From RPQJ01 sp963706535 (lineage in GTDB: Bacteria; Pseudomonadota; Gammaproteobacteria; Steroidobacterales; Steroidobacteraceae): 64,000 nucleotides of DNA. The notes below the pieces were generated by a model, which made no database searches, was not told the origin of the DNA, and saw only the letters and a list, made by a program, of their open reading frames with translations. The stretch covers positions 186,001-250,000 of the forward strand of contig CAVPMU010000012.1 in NCBI GenBank assembly GCA_963706535.1, in the 5' to 3' direction. The position numbers and the translations under genes are program-made. Shown here piece by piece: positions 17,688 to 27,456 of the stretch. Position 1 is the first letter of the stretch. Each line of letters begins with the position of its first letter.

Positions 17688-18746
17688 ATGAGTTCTTCTC
17701 CCGTCAGCGTCATCATCCCGGCGTTCAACGTCGCGCATTGTGTGCGGACGTGTCTCGAAAGCGTCCTCGGCCAGACCGCACCGCCGCGCGAGGTCATCGT
17801 CGTCGATGACGGCTCGACGGACTCGACCGCGCGTGTCGTCGACGAATACGCTGCACGATCGGTGCGGCGACTGGTGCAACGCAACCTGGGTCCCGCCGCG
17901 GCCCGCAATCGAGGCCTGGAGGAAGCTGCGCAGCCGTACGTCGCTTTCCTCGATGCCGACGACTACTGGCAGCCGGAGTTCCTCGGACGCACGGCACGCT
18001 TCCTCGATGGACACGCGCAGGTCATCGCGGTCAGCACCGGCCTCTCGGTCCGGGATTCCGCTGGTGTGGTCAGCCGACTGCCCGAGGTGCTGCTGCGCCA
18101 GGTCACGTCCGCCGACGGCGTCGTGCTCGAGCACTTCTTCGCAACCTGGGCGTGCCACGACCACGTGCGTACCGGCTCGGCGTTGTTCCGCCACGAGGTG
18201 GTGCGCGCGGCGGGCGGATTTCGCGAGGACATGAGGGCCGCCGAAGACCTCGAATTGTGGGGATACCTGGCGACGCTGGGCTCGTGGGGATACATTCCCG
18301 ACGCGCTCTGGGTCGGCAATCCGGCGGCCGGGGGCGCTTTGAACTGGCGAGAGAAATATCGCGAGCGGGGCCGGCACTGCGTCGAAATCGAGGACTGGGA
18401 ACGCCGGATACGAACCCGCCTGCGGCCGGGCGACGGGGTGCCCTTCGCCGTTGTGCGTGGGCGTGTCGCGGCATCGTACGTCTACGCACGCATCCTGGCC
18501 GGCGACCGCGAGGGTGCGCGGCGAATCGCCGCAAGCTACCTCCACGAAATGCCACCGTCGCGGGTCCGCGGGCTGCTGCGCGGAGGCTTGAGGCTCGGCG
18601 ATCCGGGCTGGACGGCGGCCTGCCACGTCGTCGGGCTCCGGGAGGACCTCAAGTCACTGCGCCTGCGGTACGGAGCCGCCGGTCGGGCTGCCGCGCGCAA
18701 GGCGACGGTCGCGACGGCAGCCACTTTCGCGACCGGTGACGAGTGA
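17688..18746 (+). CDS. GT2 family glycosyltransferase
   Basis: 352 residues with a GT-A fold: VSVIIPAFNVA at the N-terminus, VVDDGSTDST for nucleotide binding, AAARNRGLEEA and the metal-binding FLDADDYW. A later RAAEDLELWGYL carries the ED catalytic-type motif. Cytoplasmic, using a nucleotide sugar to extend the lipid-linked repeat. The C-terminal 120 residues are helical and positively charged. Its stop overlaps the start of the next gene (GTGA), showing translational coupling. Confidence 0.88.
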   Translation: MSSSPVSVIIPAFNVAHCVRTCLESVLGQTAPPREVIVVDDGSTDSTARVVDEYAARSVRRLVQRNLGPAAARNRGLEEAAQPYVAFLDADDYWQPEFLGRTARFLDGHAQVIAVSTGLSVRDSAGVVSRLPEVLLRQVTSADGVVLEHFFATWACHDHVRTGSALFRHEVVRAAGGFREDMRAAEDLELWGYLATLGSWGYIPDALWVGNPAAGGALNWREKYRERGRHCVEIEDWERRIRTRLRPGDGVPFAVVRGRVAASYVYARILAGDREGARRIAASYLHEMPPSRVRGLLRGGLRLGDPGWTAACHVVGLREDLKSLRLRYGAAGRAAARKATVATAATFATGDE

Positions 18747-20086
18747 CTGCGGTCGGTCAGCCGGACGCGGCCACGAGGCCCACCTTGCCGCTGCTGCACA
18801 TGCCGGCGAGTGGCGGCGGCACTTTGCAAGACGGCGGCGTGCGATCGGTTCGGCTGCCTCGCACGGCGAGATCACGCGGGCTCGTGCGTGCGCAGTGGCT
18901 GCTGCTCGTCGCCTGGTCGGTGCGCAATACGCTGTTCATGCGCCAGCGGGCGAGCACGACCTTCGCCACGGTCGATGCCGCGGCCGGCGTGCAGATCGGA
19001 CTGGTTGGCCTGTCCGGCATCCTGCTGGTCGCCTCCGGGAAGCTCGGCGAGTTGTTCGGCAATGCTCGCAGTCCCTTGCAGTGGCTGCTGTACTACTACC
19101 TGCTCTGCGCTATCAGCGCGGTCTGGTCGCCGATGCCGGCCTACTCGTTCTATCGGGGCATGGAGGCACTGATTCTCGTCGCTGGCACCGCGACAGCCAT
19201 GATGAGGGCCCGCGACCAGCGCTGTGCCGAGCGCACGCTGCTGCTGCTTGCGCTGCTCACCGTCCTGCTTTCAATCGGGCAGAACGTGCGCCTGCACGGC
19301 CTCGGCGCGATGGCGAGCCTGCATGCCTGGCACACCAACACCTACACGGCCGTCGCGGCCCTGTGTCTCGCCTACGCGTTCGGCGAGTACCGTGCGGCGG
19401 TGGACGACCGGCGCCAATGGATGCGCTGGACGATGCTGCTGGGCGGCGCGGCGGTCGTCGTGGGCACCAGTTCGGCCAGCAACGTCTCGGCCCTTGCCGG
19501 ACTGCTGGTCGCGGCCACGCTCCAGCGTCGCTTTGCGCTGATCGCGGTCCTGGTCGTGGTCAGCCTCGTCGCGGCGGCGGTGCTGATCTCGAACGAGGGC
19601 GGCGCGCTCGCGGCCCTGGGCTGGCTGTTTCCGGGCAAGAGCGAATACGGGATCGAGACCCTGGGCGGGCGCACGGTGCTGTGGGAACTGTACTGGGAGA
19701 ACCTGCGCGCCCGGCCGATCCTTGGCAATGGTTTCGGCGTGCTCGCTTTCGGGAACGGACAGTCCGTCCGGCTCAGTTCGCACAACTCGTACATCGCTTC
19801 GGTGCTCGGCGCCGGGCTGCTCGGCGGATTGCTCGCGGCCCTGTTCCTGTGCCGTCTCGGATGGCAGGCATTGCAAGGGTTGAAGGATTCGCGGCCCGGT
19901 GCCATCGGCGGCGCGGCCGCGCTCGCGACGGCTCTGGTCAACAGCAATTCCATGCCGCTGTTCCTCGAGCTGTGGGAGGAGTCGAATCTCGTGTCCACCG
20001 CCTTGATCGCCTACCTCGTCTACTTCGTCTGGCAGCGCGGACCCGCCCGGCGGTCGCGAGCGCGCCCGGCATGGGTGGGACCGTGA
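18743..20086 (+). CDS. O-antigen ligase/polymerase-family membrane protein (Wzy/WaaL type)
   Basis: 447-residue polytopic membrane protein starting at a GTG that overlaps the GT2 stop. Ten or more hydrophobic segments. The conserved O-antigen ligase/polymerase region appears as a periplasmic loop with GGRTVLWELYWENLRARPILGNGFG and then SSHNSYIASVLGAGLLGG, the H-N-x-x-I pattern of the Wzy_C family. In an EPS operon with Wzx and Wzc this is most likely the polymerase. It ends in ATGA overlap with the next glycosyltransferase. Confidence 0.83.
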   Translation: MTAVGQPDAATRPTLPLLHMPASGGGTLQDGGVRSVRLPRTARSRGLVRAQWLLLVAWSVRNTLFMRQRASTTFATVDAAAGVQIGLVGLSGILLVASGKLGELFGNARSPLQWLLYYYLLCAISAVWSPMPAYSFYRGMEALILVAGTATAMMRARDQRCAERTLLLLALLTVLLSIGQNVRLHGLGAMASLHAWHTNTYTAVAALCLAYAFGEYRAAVDDRRQWMRWTMLLGGAAVVVGTSSASNVSALAGLLVAATLQRRFALIAVLVVVSLVAAAVLISNEGGALAALGWLFPGKSEYGIETLGGRTVLWELYWENLRARPILGNGFGVLAFGNGQSVRLSSHNSYIASVLGAGLLGGLLAALFLCRLGWQALQGLKDSRPGAIGGAAALATALVNSNSMPLFLELWEESNLVSTALIAYLVYFVWQRGPARRSRARPAWVGP

Positions 20087-21285
20087 TGCGCATAACATAC
20101 GTCACGCGTTCCTTCCTCGATTACCGCGTGCCCGTGTACGAGGAACTGGCCGCCGCCACCGGCGGCAACCTCACGGTGATCTACTCCGACGAGGTCGTTC
20201 CGCAGCGCGTGACGCGCCGGCTGCGCGCCAGCCTCGGCGATCGCGTACGGCCCCTCACGGGCGAGCGACGCATCGGGCCCCGGGAGTTCGCGGACTTCGC
20301 CAACACCAGCTATCGCGTCGTATACCAGCCGGGCCTGCTGCGGGCCATCCGTGACTCGGAGCCCGACGTCGTGGTTGGCGACGGTTTCTTCCAGTGGACG
20401 CTGCCCGCGCTGCTGGAGCGCCTGCGGCACGGCACGCCGCTGGTGGTGTGTTACGAGCGCACCGCGCACACCGAACGCGGCTCGCAGCTCGTGCGCCGCC
20501 TGTACCGGCGCGCGGTCGCGACCTGGACGGACGCGATGTCGTGCAGCGGCGAACTGTGTGCCCGCTACGTCACCGAGAGCATGGGCATACGGCCCGGGCG
20601 CGTGACGCTGGGCCACATGGTCGCGGACGTGCATCAGTTGCCGGCAAGGGCCGCCGCGGCGCGCGTCGAGACGCGTGCGGCGTTGCGCAGCGAATGGGGC
20701 TCGGCCGGACTGGTGCTGCTCGTGGTCGGTCGTCTGATCGAACGCAAGGGGCTGCGCGAGTTGCTGCGGGCCTGGGCGGCGTTCCCGCGCGAGCAACGTC
20801 GCGACTGGCGACTGGTTCTCACCGGCGAGGGTCCCGAGGAACCGGCCCTGCGCAACTTTGCCCGCCATGCGGGACTCGACGATGTCGTGTTCACCGGCCC
20901 CGTGGATTATTCGCGCATCTCGGACCATTACGCCGCATCCGACCTGCTGGTGAGCCCGACGCTCGAGGACAACTGGAGCCTCGTCGTCCCGGAGGCCATG
21001 TCCACCGGACTGCCGGTGCTGTGCTCGATCTACAACGGCTGCTATCCGGAGCTCGTACCCGAGGGCGTCAACGGCTGGCGCTACGACCCGCTGGACCAGG
21101 CCAGTGCCCACGACGCCTTCGGTCGCATCGAGGCCGACCGGCACCGGCTGGCGCGGATGGGCGAGGCCTCGGTCGGTATCGTCGCTCGTCATACGCCGGC
21201 GCATGCAGCGCGCGCCATCTTCGATGCCTGCCGCATCGCGCTCGAGAGGAGGCGAAAGCATGCGACTGCTGTTCGTGCACAATGA
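20086..21285 (+). CDS. GT4 family glycosyltransferase
   Basis: 399-residue GT-B enzyme. The N-terminal domain starts MRITYVTRSFLDYRVPVYEEL; the C-terminal nucleotide-sugar domain has VLLVVGRLIERKGLRELLRAW, VFTGPVDYSRISDHYAASD and the E-x7-E type PTLEDNWSLVVPEAMSTGLPV. Retaining mechanism expected; donor unknown. ATG 20086 overlaps the polymerase stop, and its own 3' end overlaps the next glycosyltransferase start (21260). Confidence 0.88.
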   Translation: MRITYVTRSFLDYRVPVYEELAAATGGNLTVIYSDEVVPQRVTRRLRASLGDRVRPLTGERRIGPREFADFANTSYRVVYQPGLLRAIRDSEPDVVVGDGFFQWTLPALLERLRHGTPLVVCYERTAHTERGSQLVRRLYRRAVATWTDAMSCSGELCARYVTESMGIRPGRVTLGHMVADVHQLPARAAAARVETRAALRSEWGSAGLVLLVVGRLIERKGLRELLRAWAAFPREQRRDWRLVLTGEGPEEPALRNFARHAGLDDVVFTGPVDYSRISDHYAASDLLVSPTLEDNWSLVVPEAMSTGLPVLCSIYNGCYPELVPEGVNGWRYDPLDQASAHDAFGRIEADRHRLARMGEASVGIVARHTPAHAARAIFDACRIALERRRKHATAVRAQ

Positions 21286-22492
21286 CTACGCGCGGTTCAG
21301 CGGCGAGGAACGTGCCGCGGAACAGCTGGCGCGGCTCGCAGGCGCCTACGGCGGGCACGAAGTCGTGTGGTGGCGGCGCTCGTCGGCCGGGCTCGAGGGG
21401 CGGCCACTGCGCGAGGCGGCGGCGTTCTTCTCCGGCATCTACAACCCGGCGGCCCGGCGCGAGATGGGGCGGATTCTGGCTCGCGAGCGCATCGACCTCG
21501 TGCAGGTGCAGAACGTCTACCCGCTGTTTTCGCCGTCCATCCTCGCGGTCTGCCGTGAGGCGGGAATCCCGGTCGTCATGCGCTGCCCGAATTACCGGCT
21601 CTACTGCCCGATCGGACTGCACGTCACGGGCGGCGAAGTCTGCGAGCGCTGCGTCGGCGGCCGCGAGTGGCAGGCGGTGCGCCGTCGCTGCGCGGGGGGA
21701 ATCCTGAAGAGTGCCGGCTATGCGCTGCGCAATGCCTATGCCCGCAAACTCCGACTGTTCACGGACAACGTGTCGGTGTTCTGCGTACTGTCGGAATTCC
21801 AGCGCCAGAAGTTCATCGCGCGCGGCATTCCGGCGGCACGCCTCGCCTACCTTCCGAACGTCGCGCCGCTCGCAACGGAGGCTGCAGGCGCGACCACCGA
21901 CGCGACCGGCTATGTCGCCTACTGCGGCCGCTGGAGTGCGGAGAAGGGCATCGCCGAACTGCTCGACGCCGCGCGCCGCCTGCCCGCAATACCGTTCAAG
22001 GTCGCCGGCGCAACGCGAGCCGAAGCAGGGCAGGCGGACCAGCTGCCGGCCAACGTCGAGTTCGCCGGGCATCTCTGCGGCCCGGACCTGCAGCGGTTCT
22101 ACCGCGACAGTCGCCTGGTGGTCGTGCCGAGCAAGTGGTACGAGGGTTTTCCGAACGTGATCCTTGAGGCCATGGCTGCGGCGAAACCCGTGATCGGCGC
22201 ACGCATCGGGGCCATCCCGGAGATCGTAGAGGACGGGGTGACCGGGCTGCTGGCGAGGCCCGGGGACGGCGCCGACCTCGCCGCGCGCATCGGCGACCTC
22301 TGGCGCCGTCCCGATGACGCGCGGCGGCTGGGCACGGCCGGGCGTGCCAAGGCCGAGAACGTATACTCGGAGCGACACGTGGCTCGCCACCTCGAGGCCG
22401 CTTATGCGCGGGCCGTGGGCGCCCTCAATTGTCCGAGCATGTCCAGCAGTTCGTCCTTCTTGCCGAACACCGAGGCCAGGAAGAATCCATAG
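21260..22492 (+). CDS. GT4 family glycosyltransferase
   Basis: 410-residue GT-B enzyme opening with MRLLFVHNDYARFSGEERAAE. Rossmann-like C-terminal domain: VAYCGRWSAEKGIAELLDA, then E-x7-E in YEGFPNVILEAMAAAKPV. A cysteine cluster (MRCPNYRLYCPIG, VCERCVGG) in the N-terminal domain recurs in a subset of EPS GT4 enzymes. Strong GAGGAGG site before ATG 21260. The last 30 residues are encoded antisense to the end of the convergent flippase gene, so the natural stop may have been lost. Confidence 0.88.
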   Translation: MRLLFVHNDYARFSGEERAAEQLARLAGAYGGHEVVWWRRSSAGLEGRPLREAAAFFSGIYNPAARREMGRILARERIDLVQVQNVYPLFSPSILAVCREAGIPVVMRCPNYRLYCPIGLHVTGGEVCERCVGGREWQAVRRRCAGGILKSAGYALRNAYARKLRLFTDNVSVFCVLSEFQRQKFIARGIPAARLAYLPNVAPLATEAAGATTDATGYVAYCGRWSAEKGIAELLDAARRLPAIPFKVAGATRAEAGQADQLPANVEFAGHLCGPDLQRFYRDSRLVVVPSKWYEGFPNVILEAMAAAKPVIGARIGAIPEIVEDGVTGLLARPGDGADLAARIGDLWRRPDDARRLGTAGRAKAENVYSERHVARHLEAAYARAVGALNCPSMSSSSSFLPNTEARKNP

Positions 22493-23865
22493 ATCGCGAT
22501 CATGCCGCCCACCGCGAGCGGGAGCCACGCGAGCAGCGGCAGCGAGTCGCCGAGCAGGGCCCGTACGGCCATGACCCAGGCGAGGCCCGGGAGGCTGGCG
22601 AGGAACGGGATGCGCACCGCGCGCAGCATGTCCGGGAGGGTCACGCTGGTGCCCTCGATGGCGAACTTCATGCAGGGCAGGAACCACAGCAGGTTGGCCG
22701 TGGCATAGGCGGTCGCGACGCCGACGGGGCCCCAGGGCAGGCCGATGAGAAACGAGAGGATGAACACGGCCGAGCCGAGGCCGCCCCGGCGCAGCATGGC
22801 CCCGCCTCGACCGGTGGCCGGGTACAGCCACCACACCGTGCCGGTGACGGGCTGGATCGCGGCCGCCACGGACAACAGCCTGAAGATGGGCGCGGAATCC
22901 CTCCACTGCGGTCCGAGCAGGACGTACACGGCTTCCTCCGCCAGCACGCCGAGCCCGAGGCACAGCGGCGTGGTCAATACCGTCATCAGGAACAGCGATT
23001 GGAGGTAGTACCTGCGAAACCGGGCGGGCTCCAACTGCAGGCGGGAGAGCGTCGGGAAGACGACCGAGGTCATCGGGGTGAGGACCTGCCGTAGCGGCAG
23101 CATCAGCAAGCTGTAGGCGCGGTAATAGCCGCCGAGCGCCGCATCGCCCCAGGCTCGGCCGATCAGCACATTGTCGAGGCTGCGGGCGAGATAGTCCATG
23201 ATGCTCGCACCGGTGATCCGCGCCCCGAAGGACAGATCCTGCCAGACCGTGCCGCTCGCGAGCGAGAATTCCGGCAGCCAGCGCACCGCCGCCACGAGAC
23301 CCACGAGTCGCGCCAGTGCCTGCGCCGCCGGCATCCAGGCCAGCGCCCGATACCCATGGCCGCTGCCCGCGAGCACGATGGCGACGACGATGCCCACGAG
23401 CACGGCACCCACGTCGATGGCAGCGAGTTCGCGGGCACGCAGGTCACGCACGAGCAGCGCCGCGTGCTGGATGCCGAGCCCGCTCACGACCAACGCCAAC
23501 GCCGAGATCAGCGTGACCTCATGCAGCCGAGGGTCGTCATAGAACCAGACGATGGCGGGCGCGAGCGCGGCGCAGAGCGCACCGAGGATGAGGCCCATCA
23601 CGGCGTTGACCCAGAACAGGGCGCTGAAGTGCGCATGTGTCGAGTCCTTGCGCTGCACCGTAGCCGCCGACAGCCCGCCGTCCAGCACGATGCCCACGAT
23701 GCCTGTGACGCTCGCGACCATCGCGACTACGCCGAAATCGCCGGGTGTGAGCATTCGCGCGAGGATCATGGTGGAGCCAAAGGCAAGGACGAGCCTGACC
23801 AGCTGCGCACCCATCGTCACCGCACCGCTGCGCAGCGCAAGTTGCTTCAGGTCCGCGTCCGTCAT
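22402..23865 (-). CDS. Wzx-like polysaccharide flippase, copy 1
   Basis: 487-residue MOP-superfamily exporter that would flip the undecaprenyl-linked repeat to the periplasm. Starts MTDADLKQLALRSGAV, followed by about 12-14 hydrophobic helices with GDFGVVAMVASVTGIV and MDYLARSLDNVLIGRAWGD, typical of WzxC/RfbX-like proteins. The ATG at 23865 overlaps the stop of the beta-helix gene (ATGA), so it is last in the algI-like operon. A longer in-frame version upstream would overlap that gene. Converges with the GT4 gene, overlapping by 91 bases. Confidence 0.87.
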   Translation of the reverse strand: MTDADLKQLALRSGAVTMGAQLVRLVLAFGSTMILARMLTPGDFGVVAMVASVTGIVGIVLDGGLSAATVQRKDSTHAHFSALFWVNAVMGLILGALCAALAPAIVWFYDDPRLHEVTLISALALVVSGLGIQHAALLVRDLRARELAAIDVGAVLVGIVVAIVLAGSGHGYRALAWMPAAQALARLVGLVAAVRWLPEFSLASGTVWQDLSFGARITGASIMDYLARSLDNVLIGRAWGDAALGGYYRAYSLLMLPLRQVLTPMTSVVFPTLSRLQLEPARFRRYYLQSLFLMTVLTTPLCLGLGVLAEEAVYVLLGPQWRDSAPIFRLLSVAAAIQPVTGTVWWLYPATGRGGAMLRRGGLGSAVFILSFLIGLPWGPVGVATAYATANLLWFLPCMKFAIEGTSVTLPDMLRAVRIPFLASLPGLAWVMAVRALLGDSLPLLAWLPLAVGGMIAIYGFFLASVFGKKDELLDMLGQLRAPTARA

Positions 23866-26651
23866 GGCTTGCGAGTCCCGCGCCGCAGGCAAGACGAGCC
23901 GGGTGGCGCCACCGCCTGCTCGCCACTCGTGTCGGTGGCCGCCCGGCGCAACTCGACTCCGTTCGAGTCGAAGCCGCGGCGCTGCCACTGCTCGAAGTTC
24001 ATGCGACCGAAGCCTGCTGCGTAGAAACGGCCGGCAACGCCGCGCGACTGGTAGCAGTTGTCGTCGATCTCGAGGCTCACCCGACCGACCGCCTGGCCGT
24101 CGACGTGAATATGGTCGTGGCCGTTGCCGCTGACGAGATTGCCGACGATCGATCCCCGCGGTTCGCGGCCTCCCAGCAGCAAGGCGATGCCGCCACGGCC
24201 CGCGTCCGAGATCACGTTACGGGCGATTTCAACCGGGTCGGGGTTGTTCGACGCGATGGCATACCCGTCCACGACTTCGATGACGTTTTCGAGCACGCGG
24301 ATGCCGGTGCGCTGTCCGAGCGAGTCGCCGTTCTCTCCCGAGATCGCGATGCCGGTACCGAGGGTCGCACGGTCGCTGCGCGCGGCACGAATCCGGTTGT
24401 CGCGCACCAGGTGATCGCTCATTTGGCGGGACGGATCGCTCGTCACGCCAGCCCACAACTCGATGGCCGTGCCGGTGTCCTCGATCGTGTTGTGCTGGAT
24501 GATCCATCCGGAGCCGTTCTGCACGCCGACGGCATGCGCATCGCCACCCGCGTACCCGTGGGTGCCGGAGCCCATGTGACGGATGTCGTTGCCGTCGACC
24601 GTTGCGAAGTCGGCCGTGCCGGGATCCGGCCGGTTGAGCGCATAGATGCCGTTGCGATAGTGGTGGAGGCGGGAGTTCCGCACCGTCCAGTGGTCGTTGC
24701 CCTCGTGCAAAGTGACCTGTGCGAGGTGCCCGGATCCTGCGATCAGGCGGCAATCATCGAAGACGATGTGGCGGGAGCGCGGCGGGAGCGCGGGGGCGTA
24801 GTCGCGGTCGCCGAGGTAGTCCTCGAAGGACACCCCTACGAATCGACCGCCAATCAGTCGCAGGTGGCGACGACGCTCGAATACCACCAACGCGCCCCGG
24901 CCGATCTCCCAGACCCGGTCCGTTGGCGATCCGCCGTCCGGCATCTTTACGTACAGGTAACGGCCCTGCTTGAACCACTGCCCTGGCCCACCGACCCAGC
25001 TCGTCGCTGGCGCCTGCTTCAACAGCATGGCCTGCGGTCGATCGAGGTCGGAGGCAACGGGGACCCGGGGTTCATCGCCGTGGAATTCTCCGCGGTACAC
25101 ACCATTGCGGTCGGGTCCGGTCCACACGATCGAGGCGGTCGGTCGCCGCGCGAAATTCCACAGCTCGCCACGTTCCAGCGATGAATCCATGCGCACGGTC
25201 ACCGCAGACTCCGCTGAATGACCGTCCGCGCCGATGTGCAGTGCGGCGTCGCGAGCCAGCGGGCCCGCCACGCCGCGCGGCAGCCGGTCCACGTAGTGCC
25301 GGCCCGCGACGTAGAGCGTATCGCCGGCTTCCACGCCGCCCGGTCCCCAGCGAACGCCGCCGGGAGGGTCGTCCGTCGTCGGCGGACCCGAGGGCGTGGA
25401 CGGGCGCAAGCCGTTGAAGGCGTGCTCGTAGGTCGAGCCGTCCTCGCGGCCATAACTGCCCCGTGCCGCGCGCGGCCGGACGTACCAGTCGCGTGGTGGA
25501 CGAGTCGTGAACCCGCGTGCGGCCGTGTACGCGGTGGTGTGCGCCTGCGGCGACGAGTCGCGTGCGCGGACGCGCCAGTAGTACCTGGTGCCGGGGCGCA
25601 GGACCGGCTGCCACTCGCCGCGATGTGCGAGCCAGCCGGACTCCACGAGTGTCGGGCCTTCGAACGACGCGGACTCCGCCACCTGGAATTCGTAGTGGAT
25701 CGGCAAGGTCGGCGCTTCGAAGCTGCCGCGCCCGCCGCTCGCCCGCAGCACCACCGAGGCTCCCACGTCTCGCGCGTCCTCGCCGGGGAACGACGCCGCG
25801 AGCAGACCGACGCCACGCTCGAGCCGTGCGCGACCGGCCAGCCGCAGGTGATTCGGTCCGGCCGAGTCGCACAGGTGTGTGGTGCCCGGCGCACCTTTCG
25901 CATCGCAGGTTTCCGTCATCAGCCATTCCGACAGGAGCGCAGCGCGGCCGAAGCCGTCGGGAAGCGCATGCCGGCCGGTGATGCGGCGCTGACGGTCGAG
26001 TTCCCTGACCTCGTCAGCCGACAACGCACGATTCCACAGTCGGGCCAGGTAGTACTCGCCGGACCGGCCACCCCACTCGTCGCCCGGCGGTGCGAACCAG
26101 GCATTACCGTTCAGCAGGAACGGCGCCGTGTTCTTCAAGCGCGATGCGTCGAAGCCGGGACTCCGCGTGGTGCGAGCTACGCCGTTCAGGTACGAGGTCA
26201 GGGTGCCTGCGCGACGATTCCAGACGGACACCACGTGGATGTCGCCGATGACGTCCGGGTACCCGTTCGTCGCTCTGGCGATCCCGTCGTCCTCCGGAGC
26301 AAAGACACCTGAGTTGGCATGGTGACCGAAGCCCTCGAAATAGTCGTGTGCGGTGGCGCCGGCGAACCATCCGCCCTCACGCGCCGACTGACGGCCTTTC
26401 GCGAGCATCGCACCGTAGCGACCTTCGATGGTGTCGCGGGGAAGGTGAAACCACGCTTCGACCGAGAAGTCACGCGAGTAATCGAGGTCCTGGAAACGCT
26501 CGTTCTCGAGGATGGCGTAGTCCCGGTAAGACACCAGCAATCGGCTGTCGCCGGCCTGCACGGAGCCGGCCACCGCCAGCGCCACGAGCGCCAGTCCGCC
26601 GGCCCAGCCGCACGGCGTCTTCCGCATGAGATTGCCGATCGCCGCCCGCAT
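23862..26651 (-). CDS. Exported LamG + right-handed beta-helix protein
   Basis: 929 residues. Signal peptide (about 1-33, ending GSVQA). A LamG/concanavalin-like domain follows (about 40-230: DFSVEAWFHLP, LTSYLNGVARTT, EYYLARLWNRALSADEV), then a fibronectin-III-like stretch (about 290-375, GTRYYWRVRARD), then a long parallel beta-helix region (about 390-900: GNDIRHMGSGTHGYAGG, SGWIIQHNTIEDTG, RNVISDAGRGGIALL). Beta-helix proteins in EPS operons are often lyases or epimerases (as AlgG is); here the LamG part could bind the polymer. No catalytic residues can be assigned. ATG 26651 is 7 bases after the SGNH-like gene stop; Met9 is an alternative start. Confidence 0.8.
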   Translation of the reverse strand: MRAAIGNLMRKTPCGWAGGLALVALAVAGSVQAGDSRLLVSYRDYAILENERFQDLDYSRDFSVEAWFHLPRDTIEGRYGAMLAKGRQSAREGGWFAGATAHDYFEGFGHHANSGVFAPEDDGIARATNGYPDVIGDIHVVSVWNRRAGTLTSYLNGVARTTRSPGFDASRLKNTAPFLLNGNAWFAPPGDEWGGRSGEYYLARLWNRALSADEVRELDRQRRITGRHALPDGFGRAALLSEWLMTETCDAKGAPGTTHLCDSAGPNHLRLAGRARLERGVGLLAASFPGEDARDVGASVVLRASGGRGSFEAPTLPIHYEFQVAESASFEGPTLVESGWLAHRGEWQPVLRPGTRYYWRVRARDSSPQAHTTAYTAARGFTTRPPRDWYVRPRAARGSYGREDGSTYEHAFNGLRPSTPSGPPTTDDPPGGVRWGPGGVEAGDTLYVAGRHYVDRLPRGVAGPLARDAALHIGADGHSAESAVTVRMDSSLERGELWNFARRPTASIVWTGPDRNGVYRGEFHGDEPRVPVASDLDRPQAMLLKQAPATSWVGGPGQWFKQGRYLYVKMPDGGSPTDRVWEIGRGALVVFERRRHLRLIGGRFVGVSFEDYLGDRDYAPALPPRSRHIVFDDCRLIAGSGHLAQVTLHEGNDHWTVRNSRLHHYRNGIYALNRPDPGTADFATVDGNDIRHMGSGTHGYAGGDAHAVGVQNGSGWIIQHNTIEDTGTAIELWAGVTSDPSRQMSDHLVRDNRIRAARSDRATLGTGIAISGENGDSLGQRTGIRVLENVIEVVDGYAIASNNPDPVEIARNVISDAGRGGIALLLGGREPRGSIVGNLVSGNGHDHIHVDGQAVGRVSLEIDDNCYQSRGVAGRFYAAGFGRMNFEQWQRRGFDSNGVELRRAATDTSGEQAVAPPGSSCLRRGTRKP

Positions 26652-26658
26652 GAACGGA

Positions 26659-27456
26659 TCAGCGCTCCGCTGTCCGGGCGCGCGCGCGCATTTCGCGGTC
26701 GAGGTCGCGCGCCACTTGCCGCGTGAGCAGGAGTTGACCGGCGCGGTTCAGGTGTATCGGGTCGTAAAAGAGCTCGTGTCGGTCTGCGTAGCCGTCGAGA
26801 TACTCGAGGTACACGACACCCGGGTCGCCGTCGCCGAGTTGCGCGAACAGAGCGCGTGCTGCGGCGAATTTCTCCGGCTGCATTTCATTGTAGACGTTGA
26901 TCGTCGGATAGAAGGCGAGAATCATGGTCACGCCGCGGGCCCGCACCTCGCGAATCGTCGCCTCGAGGATTTCGATCTGGCGCGGCTCGAAGACGATCGG
27001 CCGATGGACCCCGGGCGCCGTCAGGCGCTTCAGGCGCGTGTCGTCGATGACCCCGGTCTTGAAGCTGCGCCAGTCGCCGAGCAGGCCGCGCACGGCGAGC
27101 GCCACGGTCACCTCGTCGAAGCGCGCGGCGTGCATGTGCCGCCGCACGAGGCGGTCGGGGAGCGATGGGTTCTGGTCACGCACGTAGCCCGCCACGACGG
27201 GCTCGTCGATGAACGGCAGGAACAGGCGATAGGAGTTGCGGCTCAGGCCCTCGGGATTGAGCAGCGCGGCCTCCACGTCGTAGACGATGGCGCGCGTCGT
27301 TCCCGGCCACCGGTCCAGGAACTGGCGGATCATGACCTGCCGTTCCGCCAGCGTCGCACCCTGGCGCGCGTATTTCGCGACGGACGCGCCGAGCTCCCGA
27401 CCCAGCAATTGGTGATCGACGCCGAGCATGGTGTGGGAGTGACCGAGCAACAGCAC
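26659..27456 (-). CDS. SGNH/AlgJ-like acyl-transfer partner (5' part frameshifted)
   Basis: The open frame from GTG 27456 gives 265 residues starting at the first conserved block, LLLGHSHTMLG (GHS serine block). A late FYDPIHLNRAG carries the D-x-x-H of SGNH hydrolases. AlgJ/AlgX-type proteins work with AlgI-type acyltransferases to O-acetylate polysaccharide in the periplasm. GTG 27456 is almost certainly not the true start: the same frame continues upstream through a membrane anchor (VALFALLLFVLDRGVAALLL), and a natural ATG at 27668, overlapping the algI-like gene, is in another frame. The two join if one C is added to the C7 run at 27611-27617. Confidence 0.75.
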   Translation of the reverse strand: MLLLGHSHTMLGVDHQLLGRELGASVAKYARQGATLAERQVMIRQFLDRWPGTTRAIVYDVEAALLNPEGLSRNSYRLFLPFIDEPVVAGYVRDQNPSLPDRLVRRHMHAARFDEVTVALAVRGLLGDWRSFKTGVIDDTRLKRLTAPGVHRPIVFEPRQIEILEATIREVRARGVTMILAFYPTINVYNEMQPEKFAAARALFAQLGDGDPGVVYLEYLDGYADRHELFYDPIHLNRAGQLLLTRQVARDLDREMRARARTAER

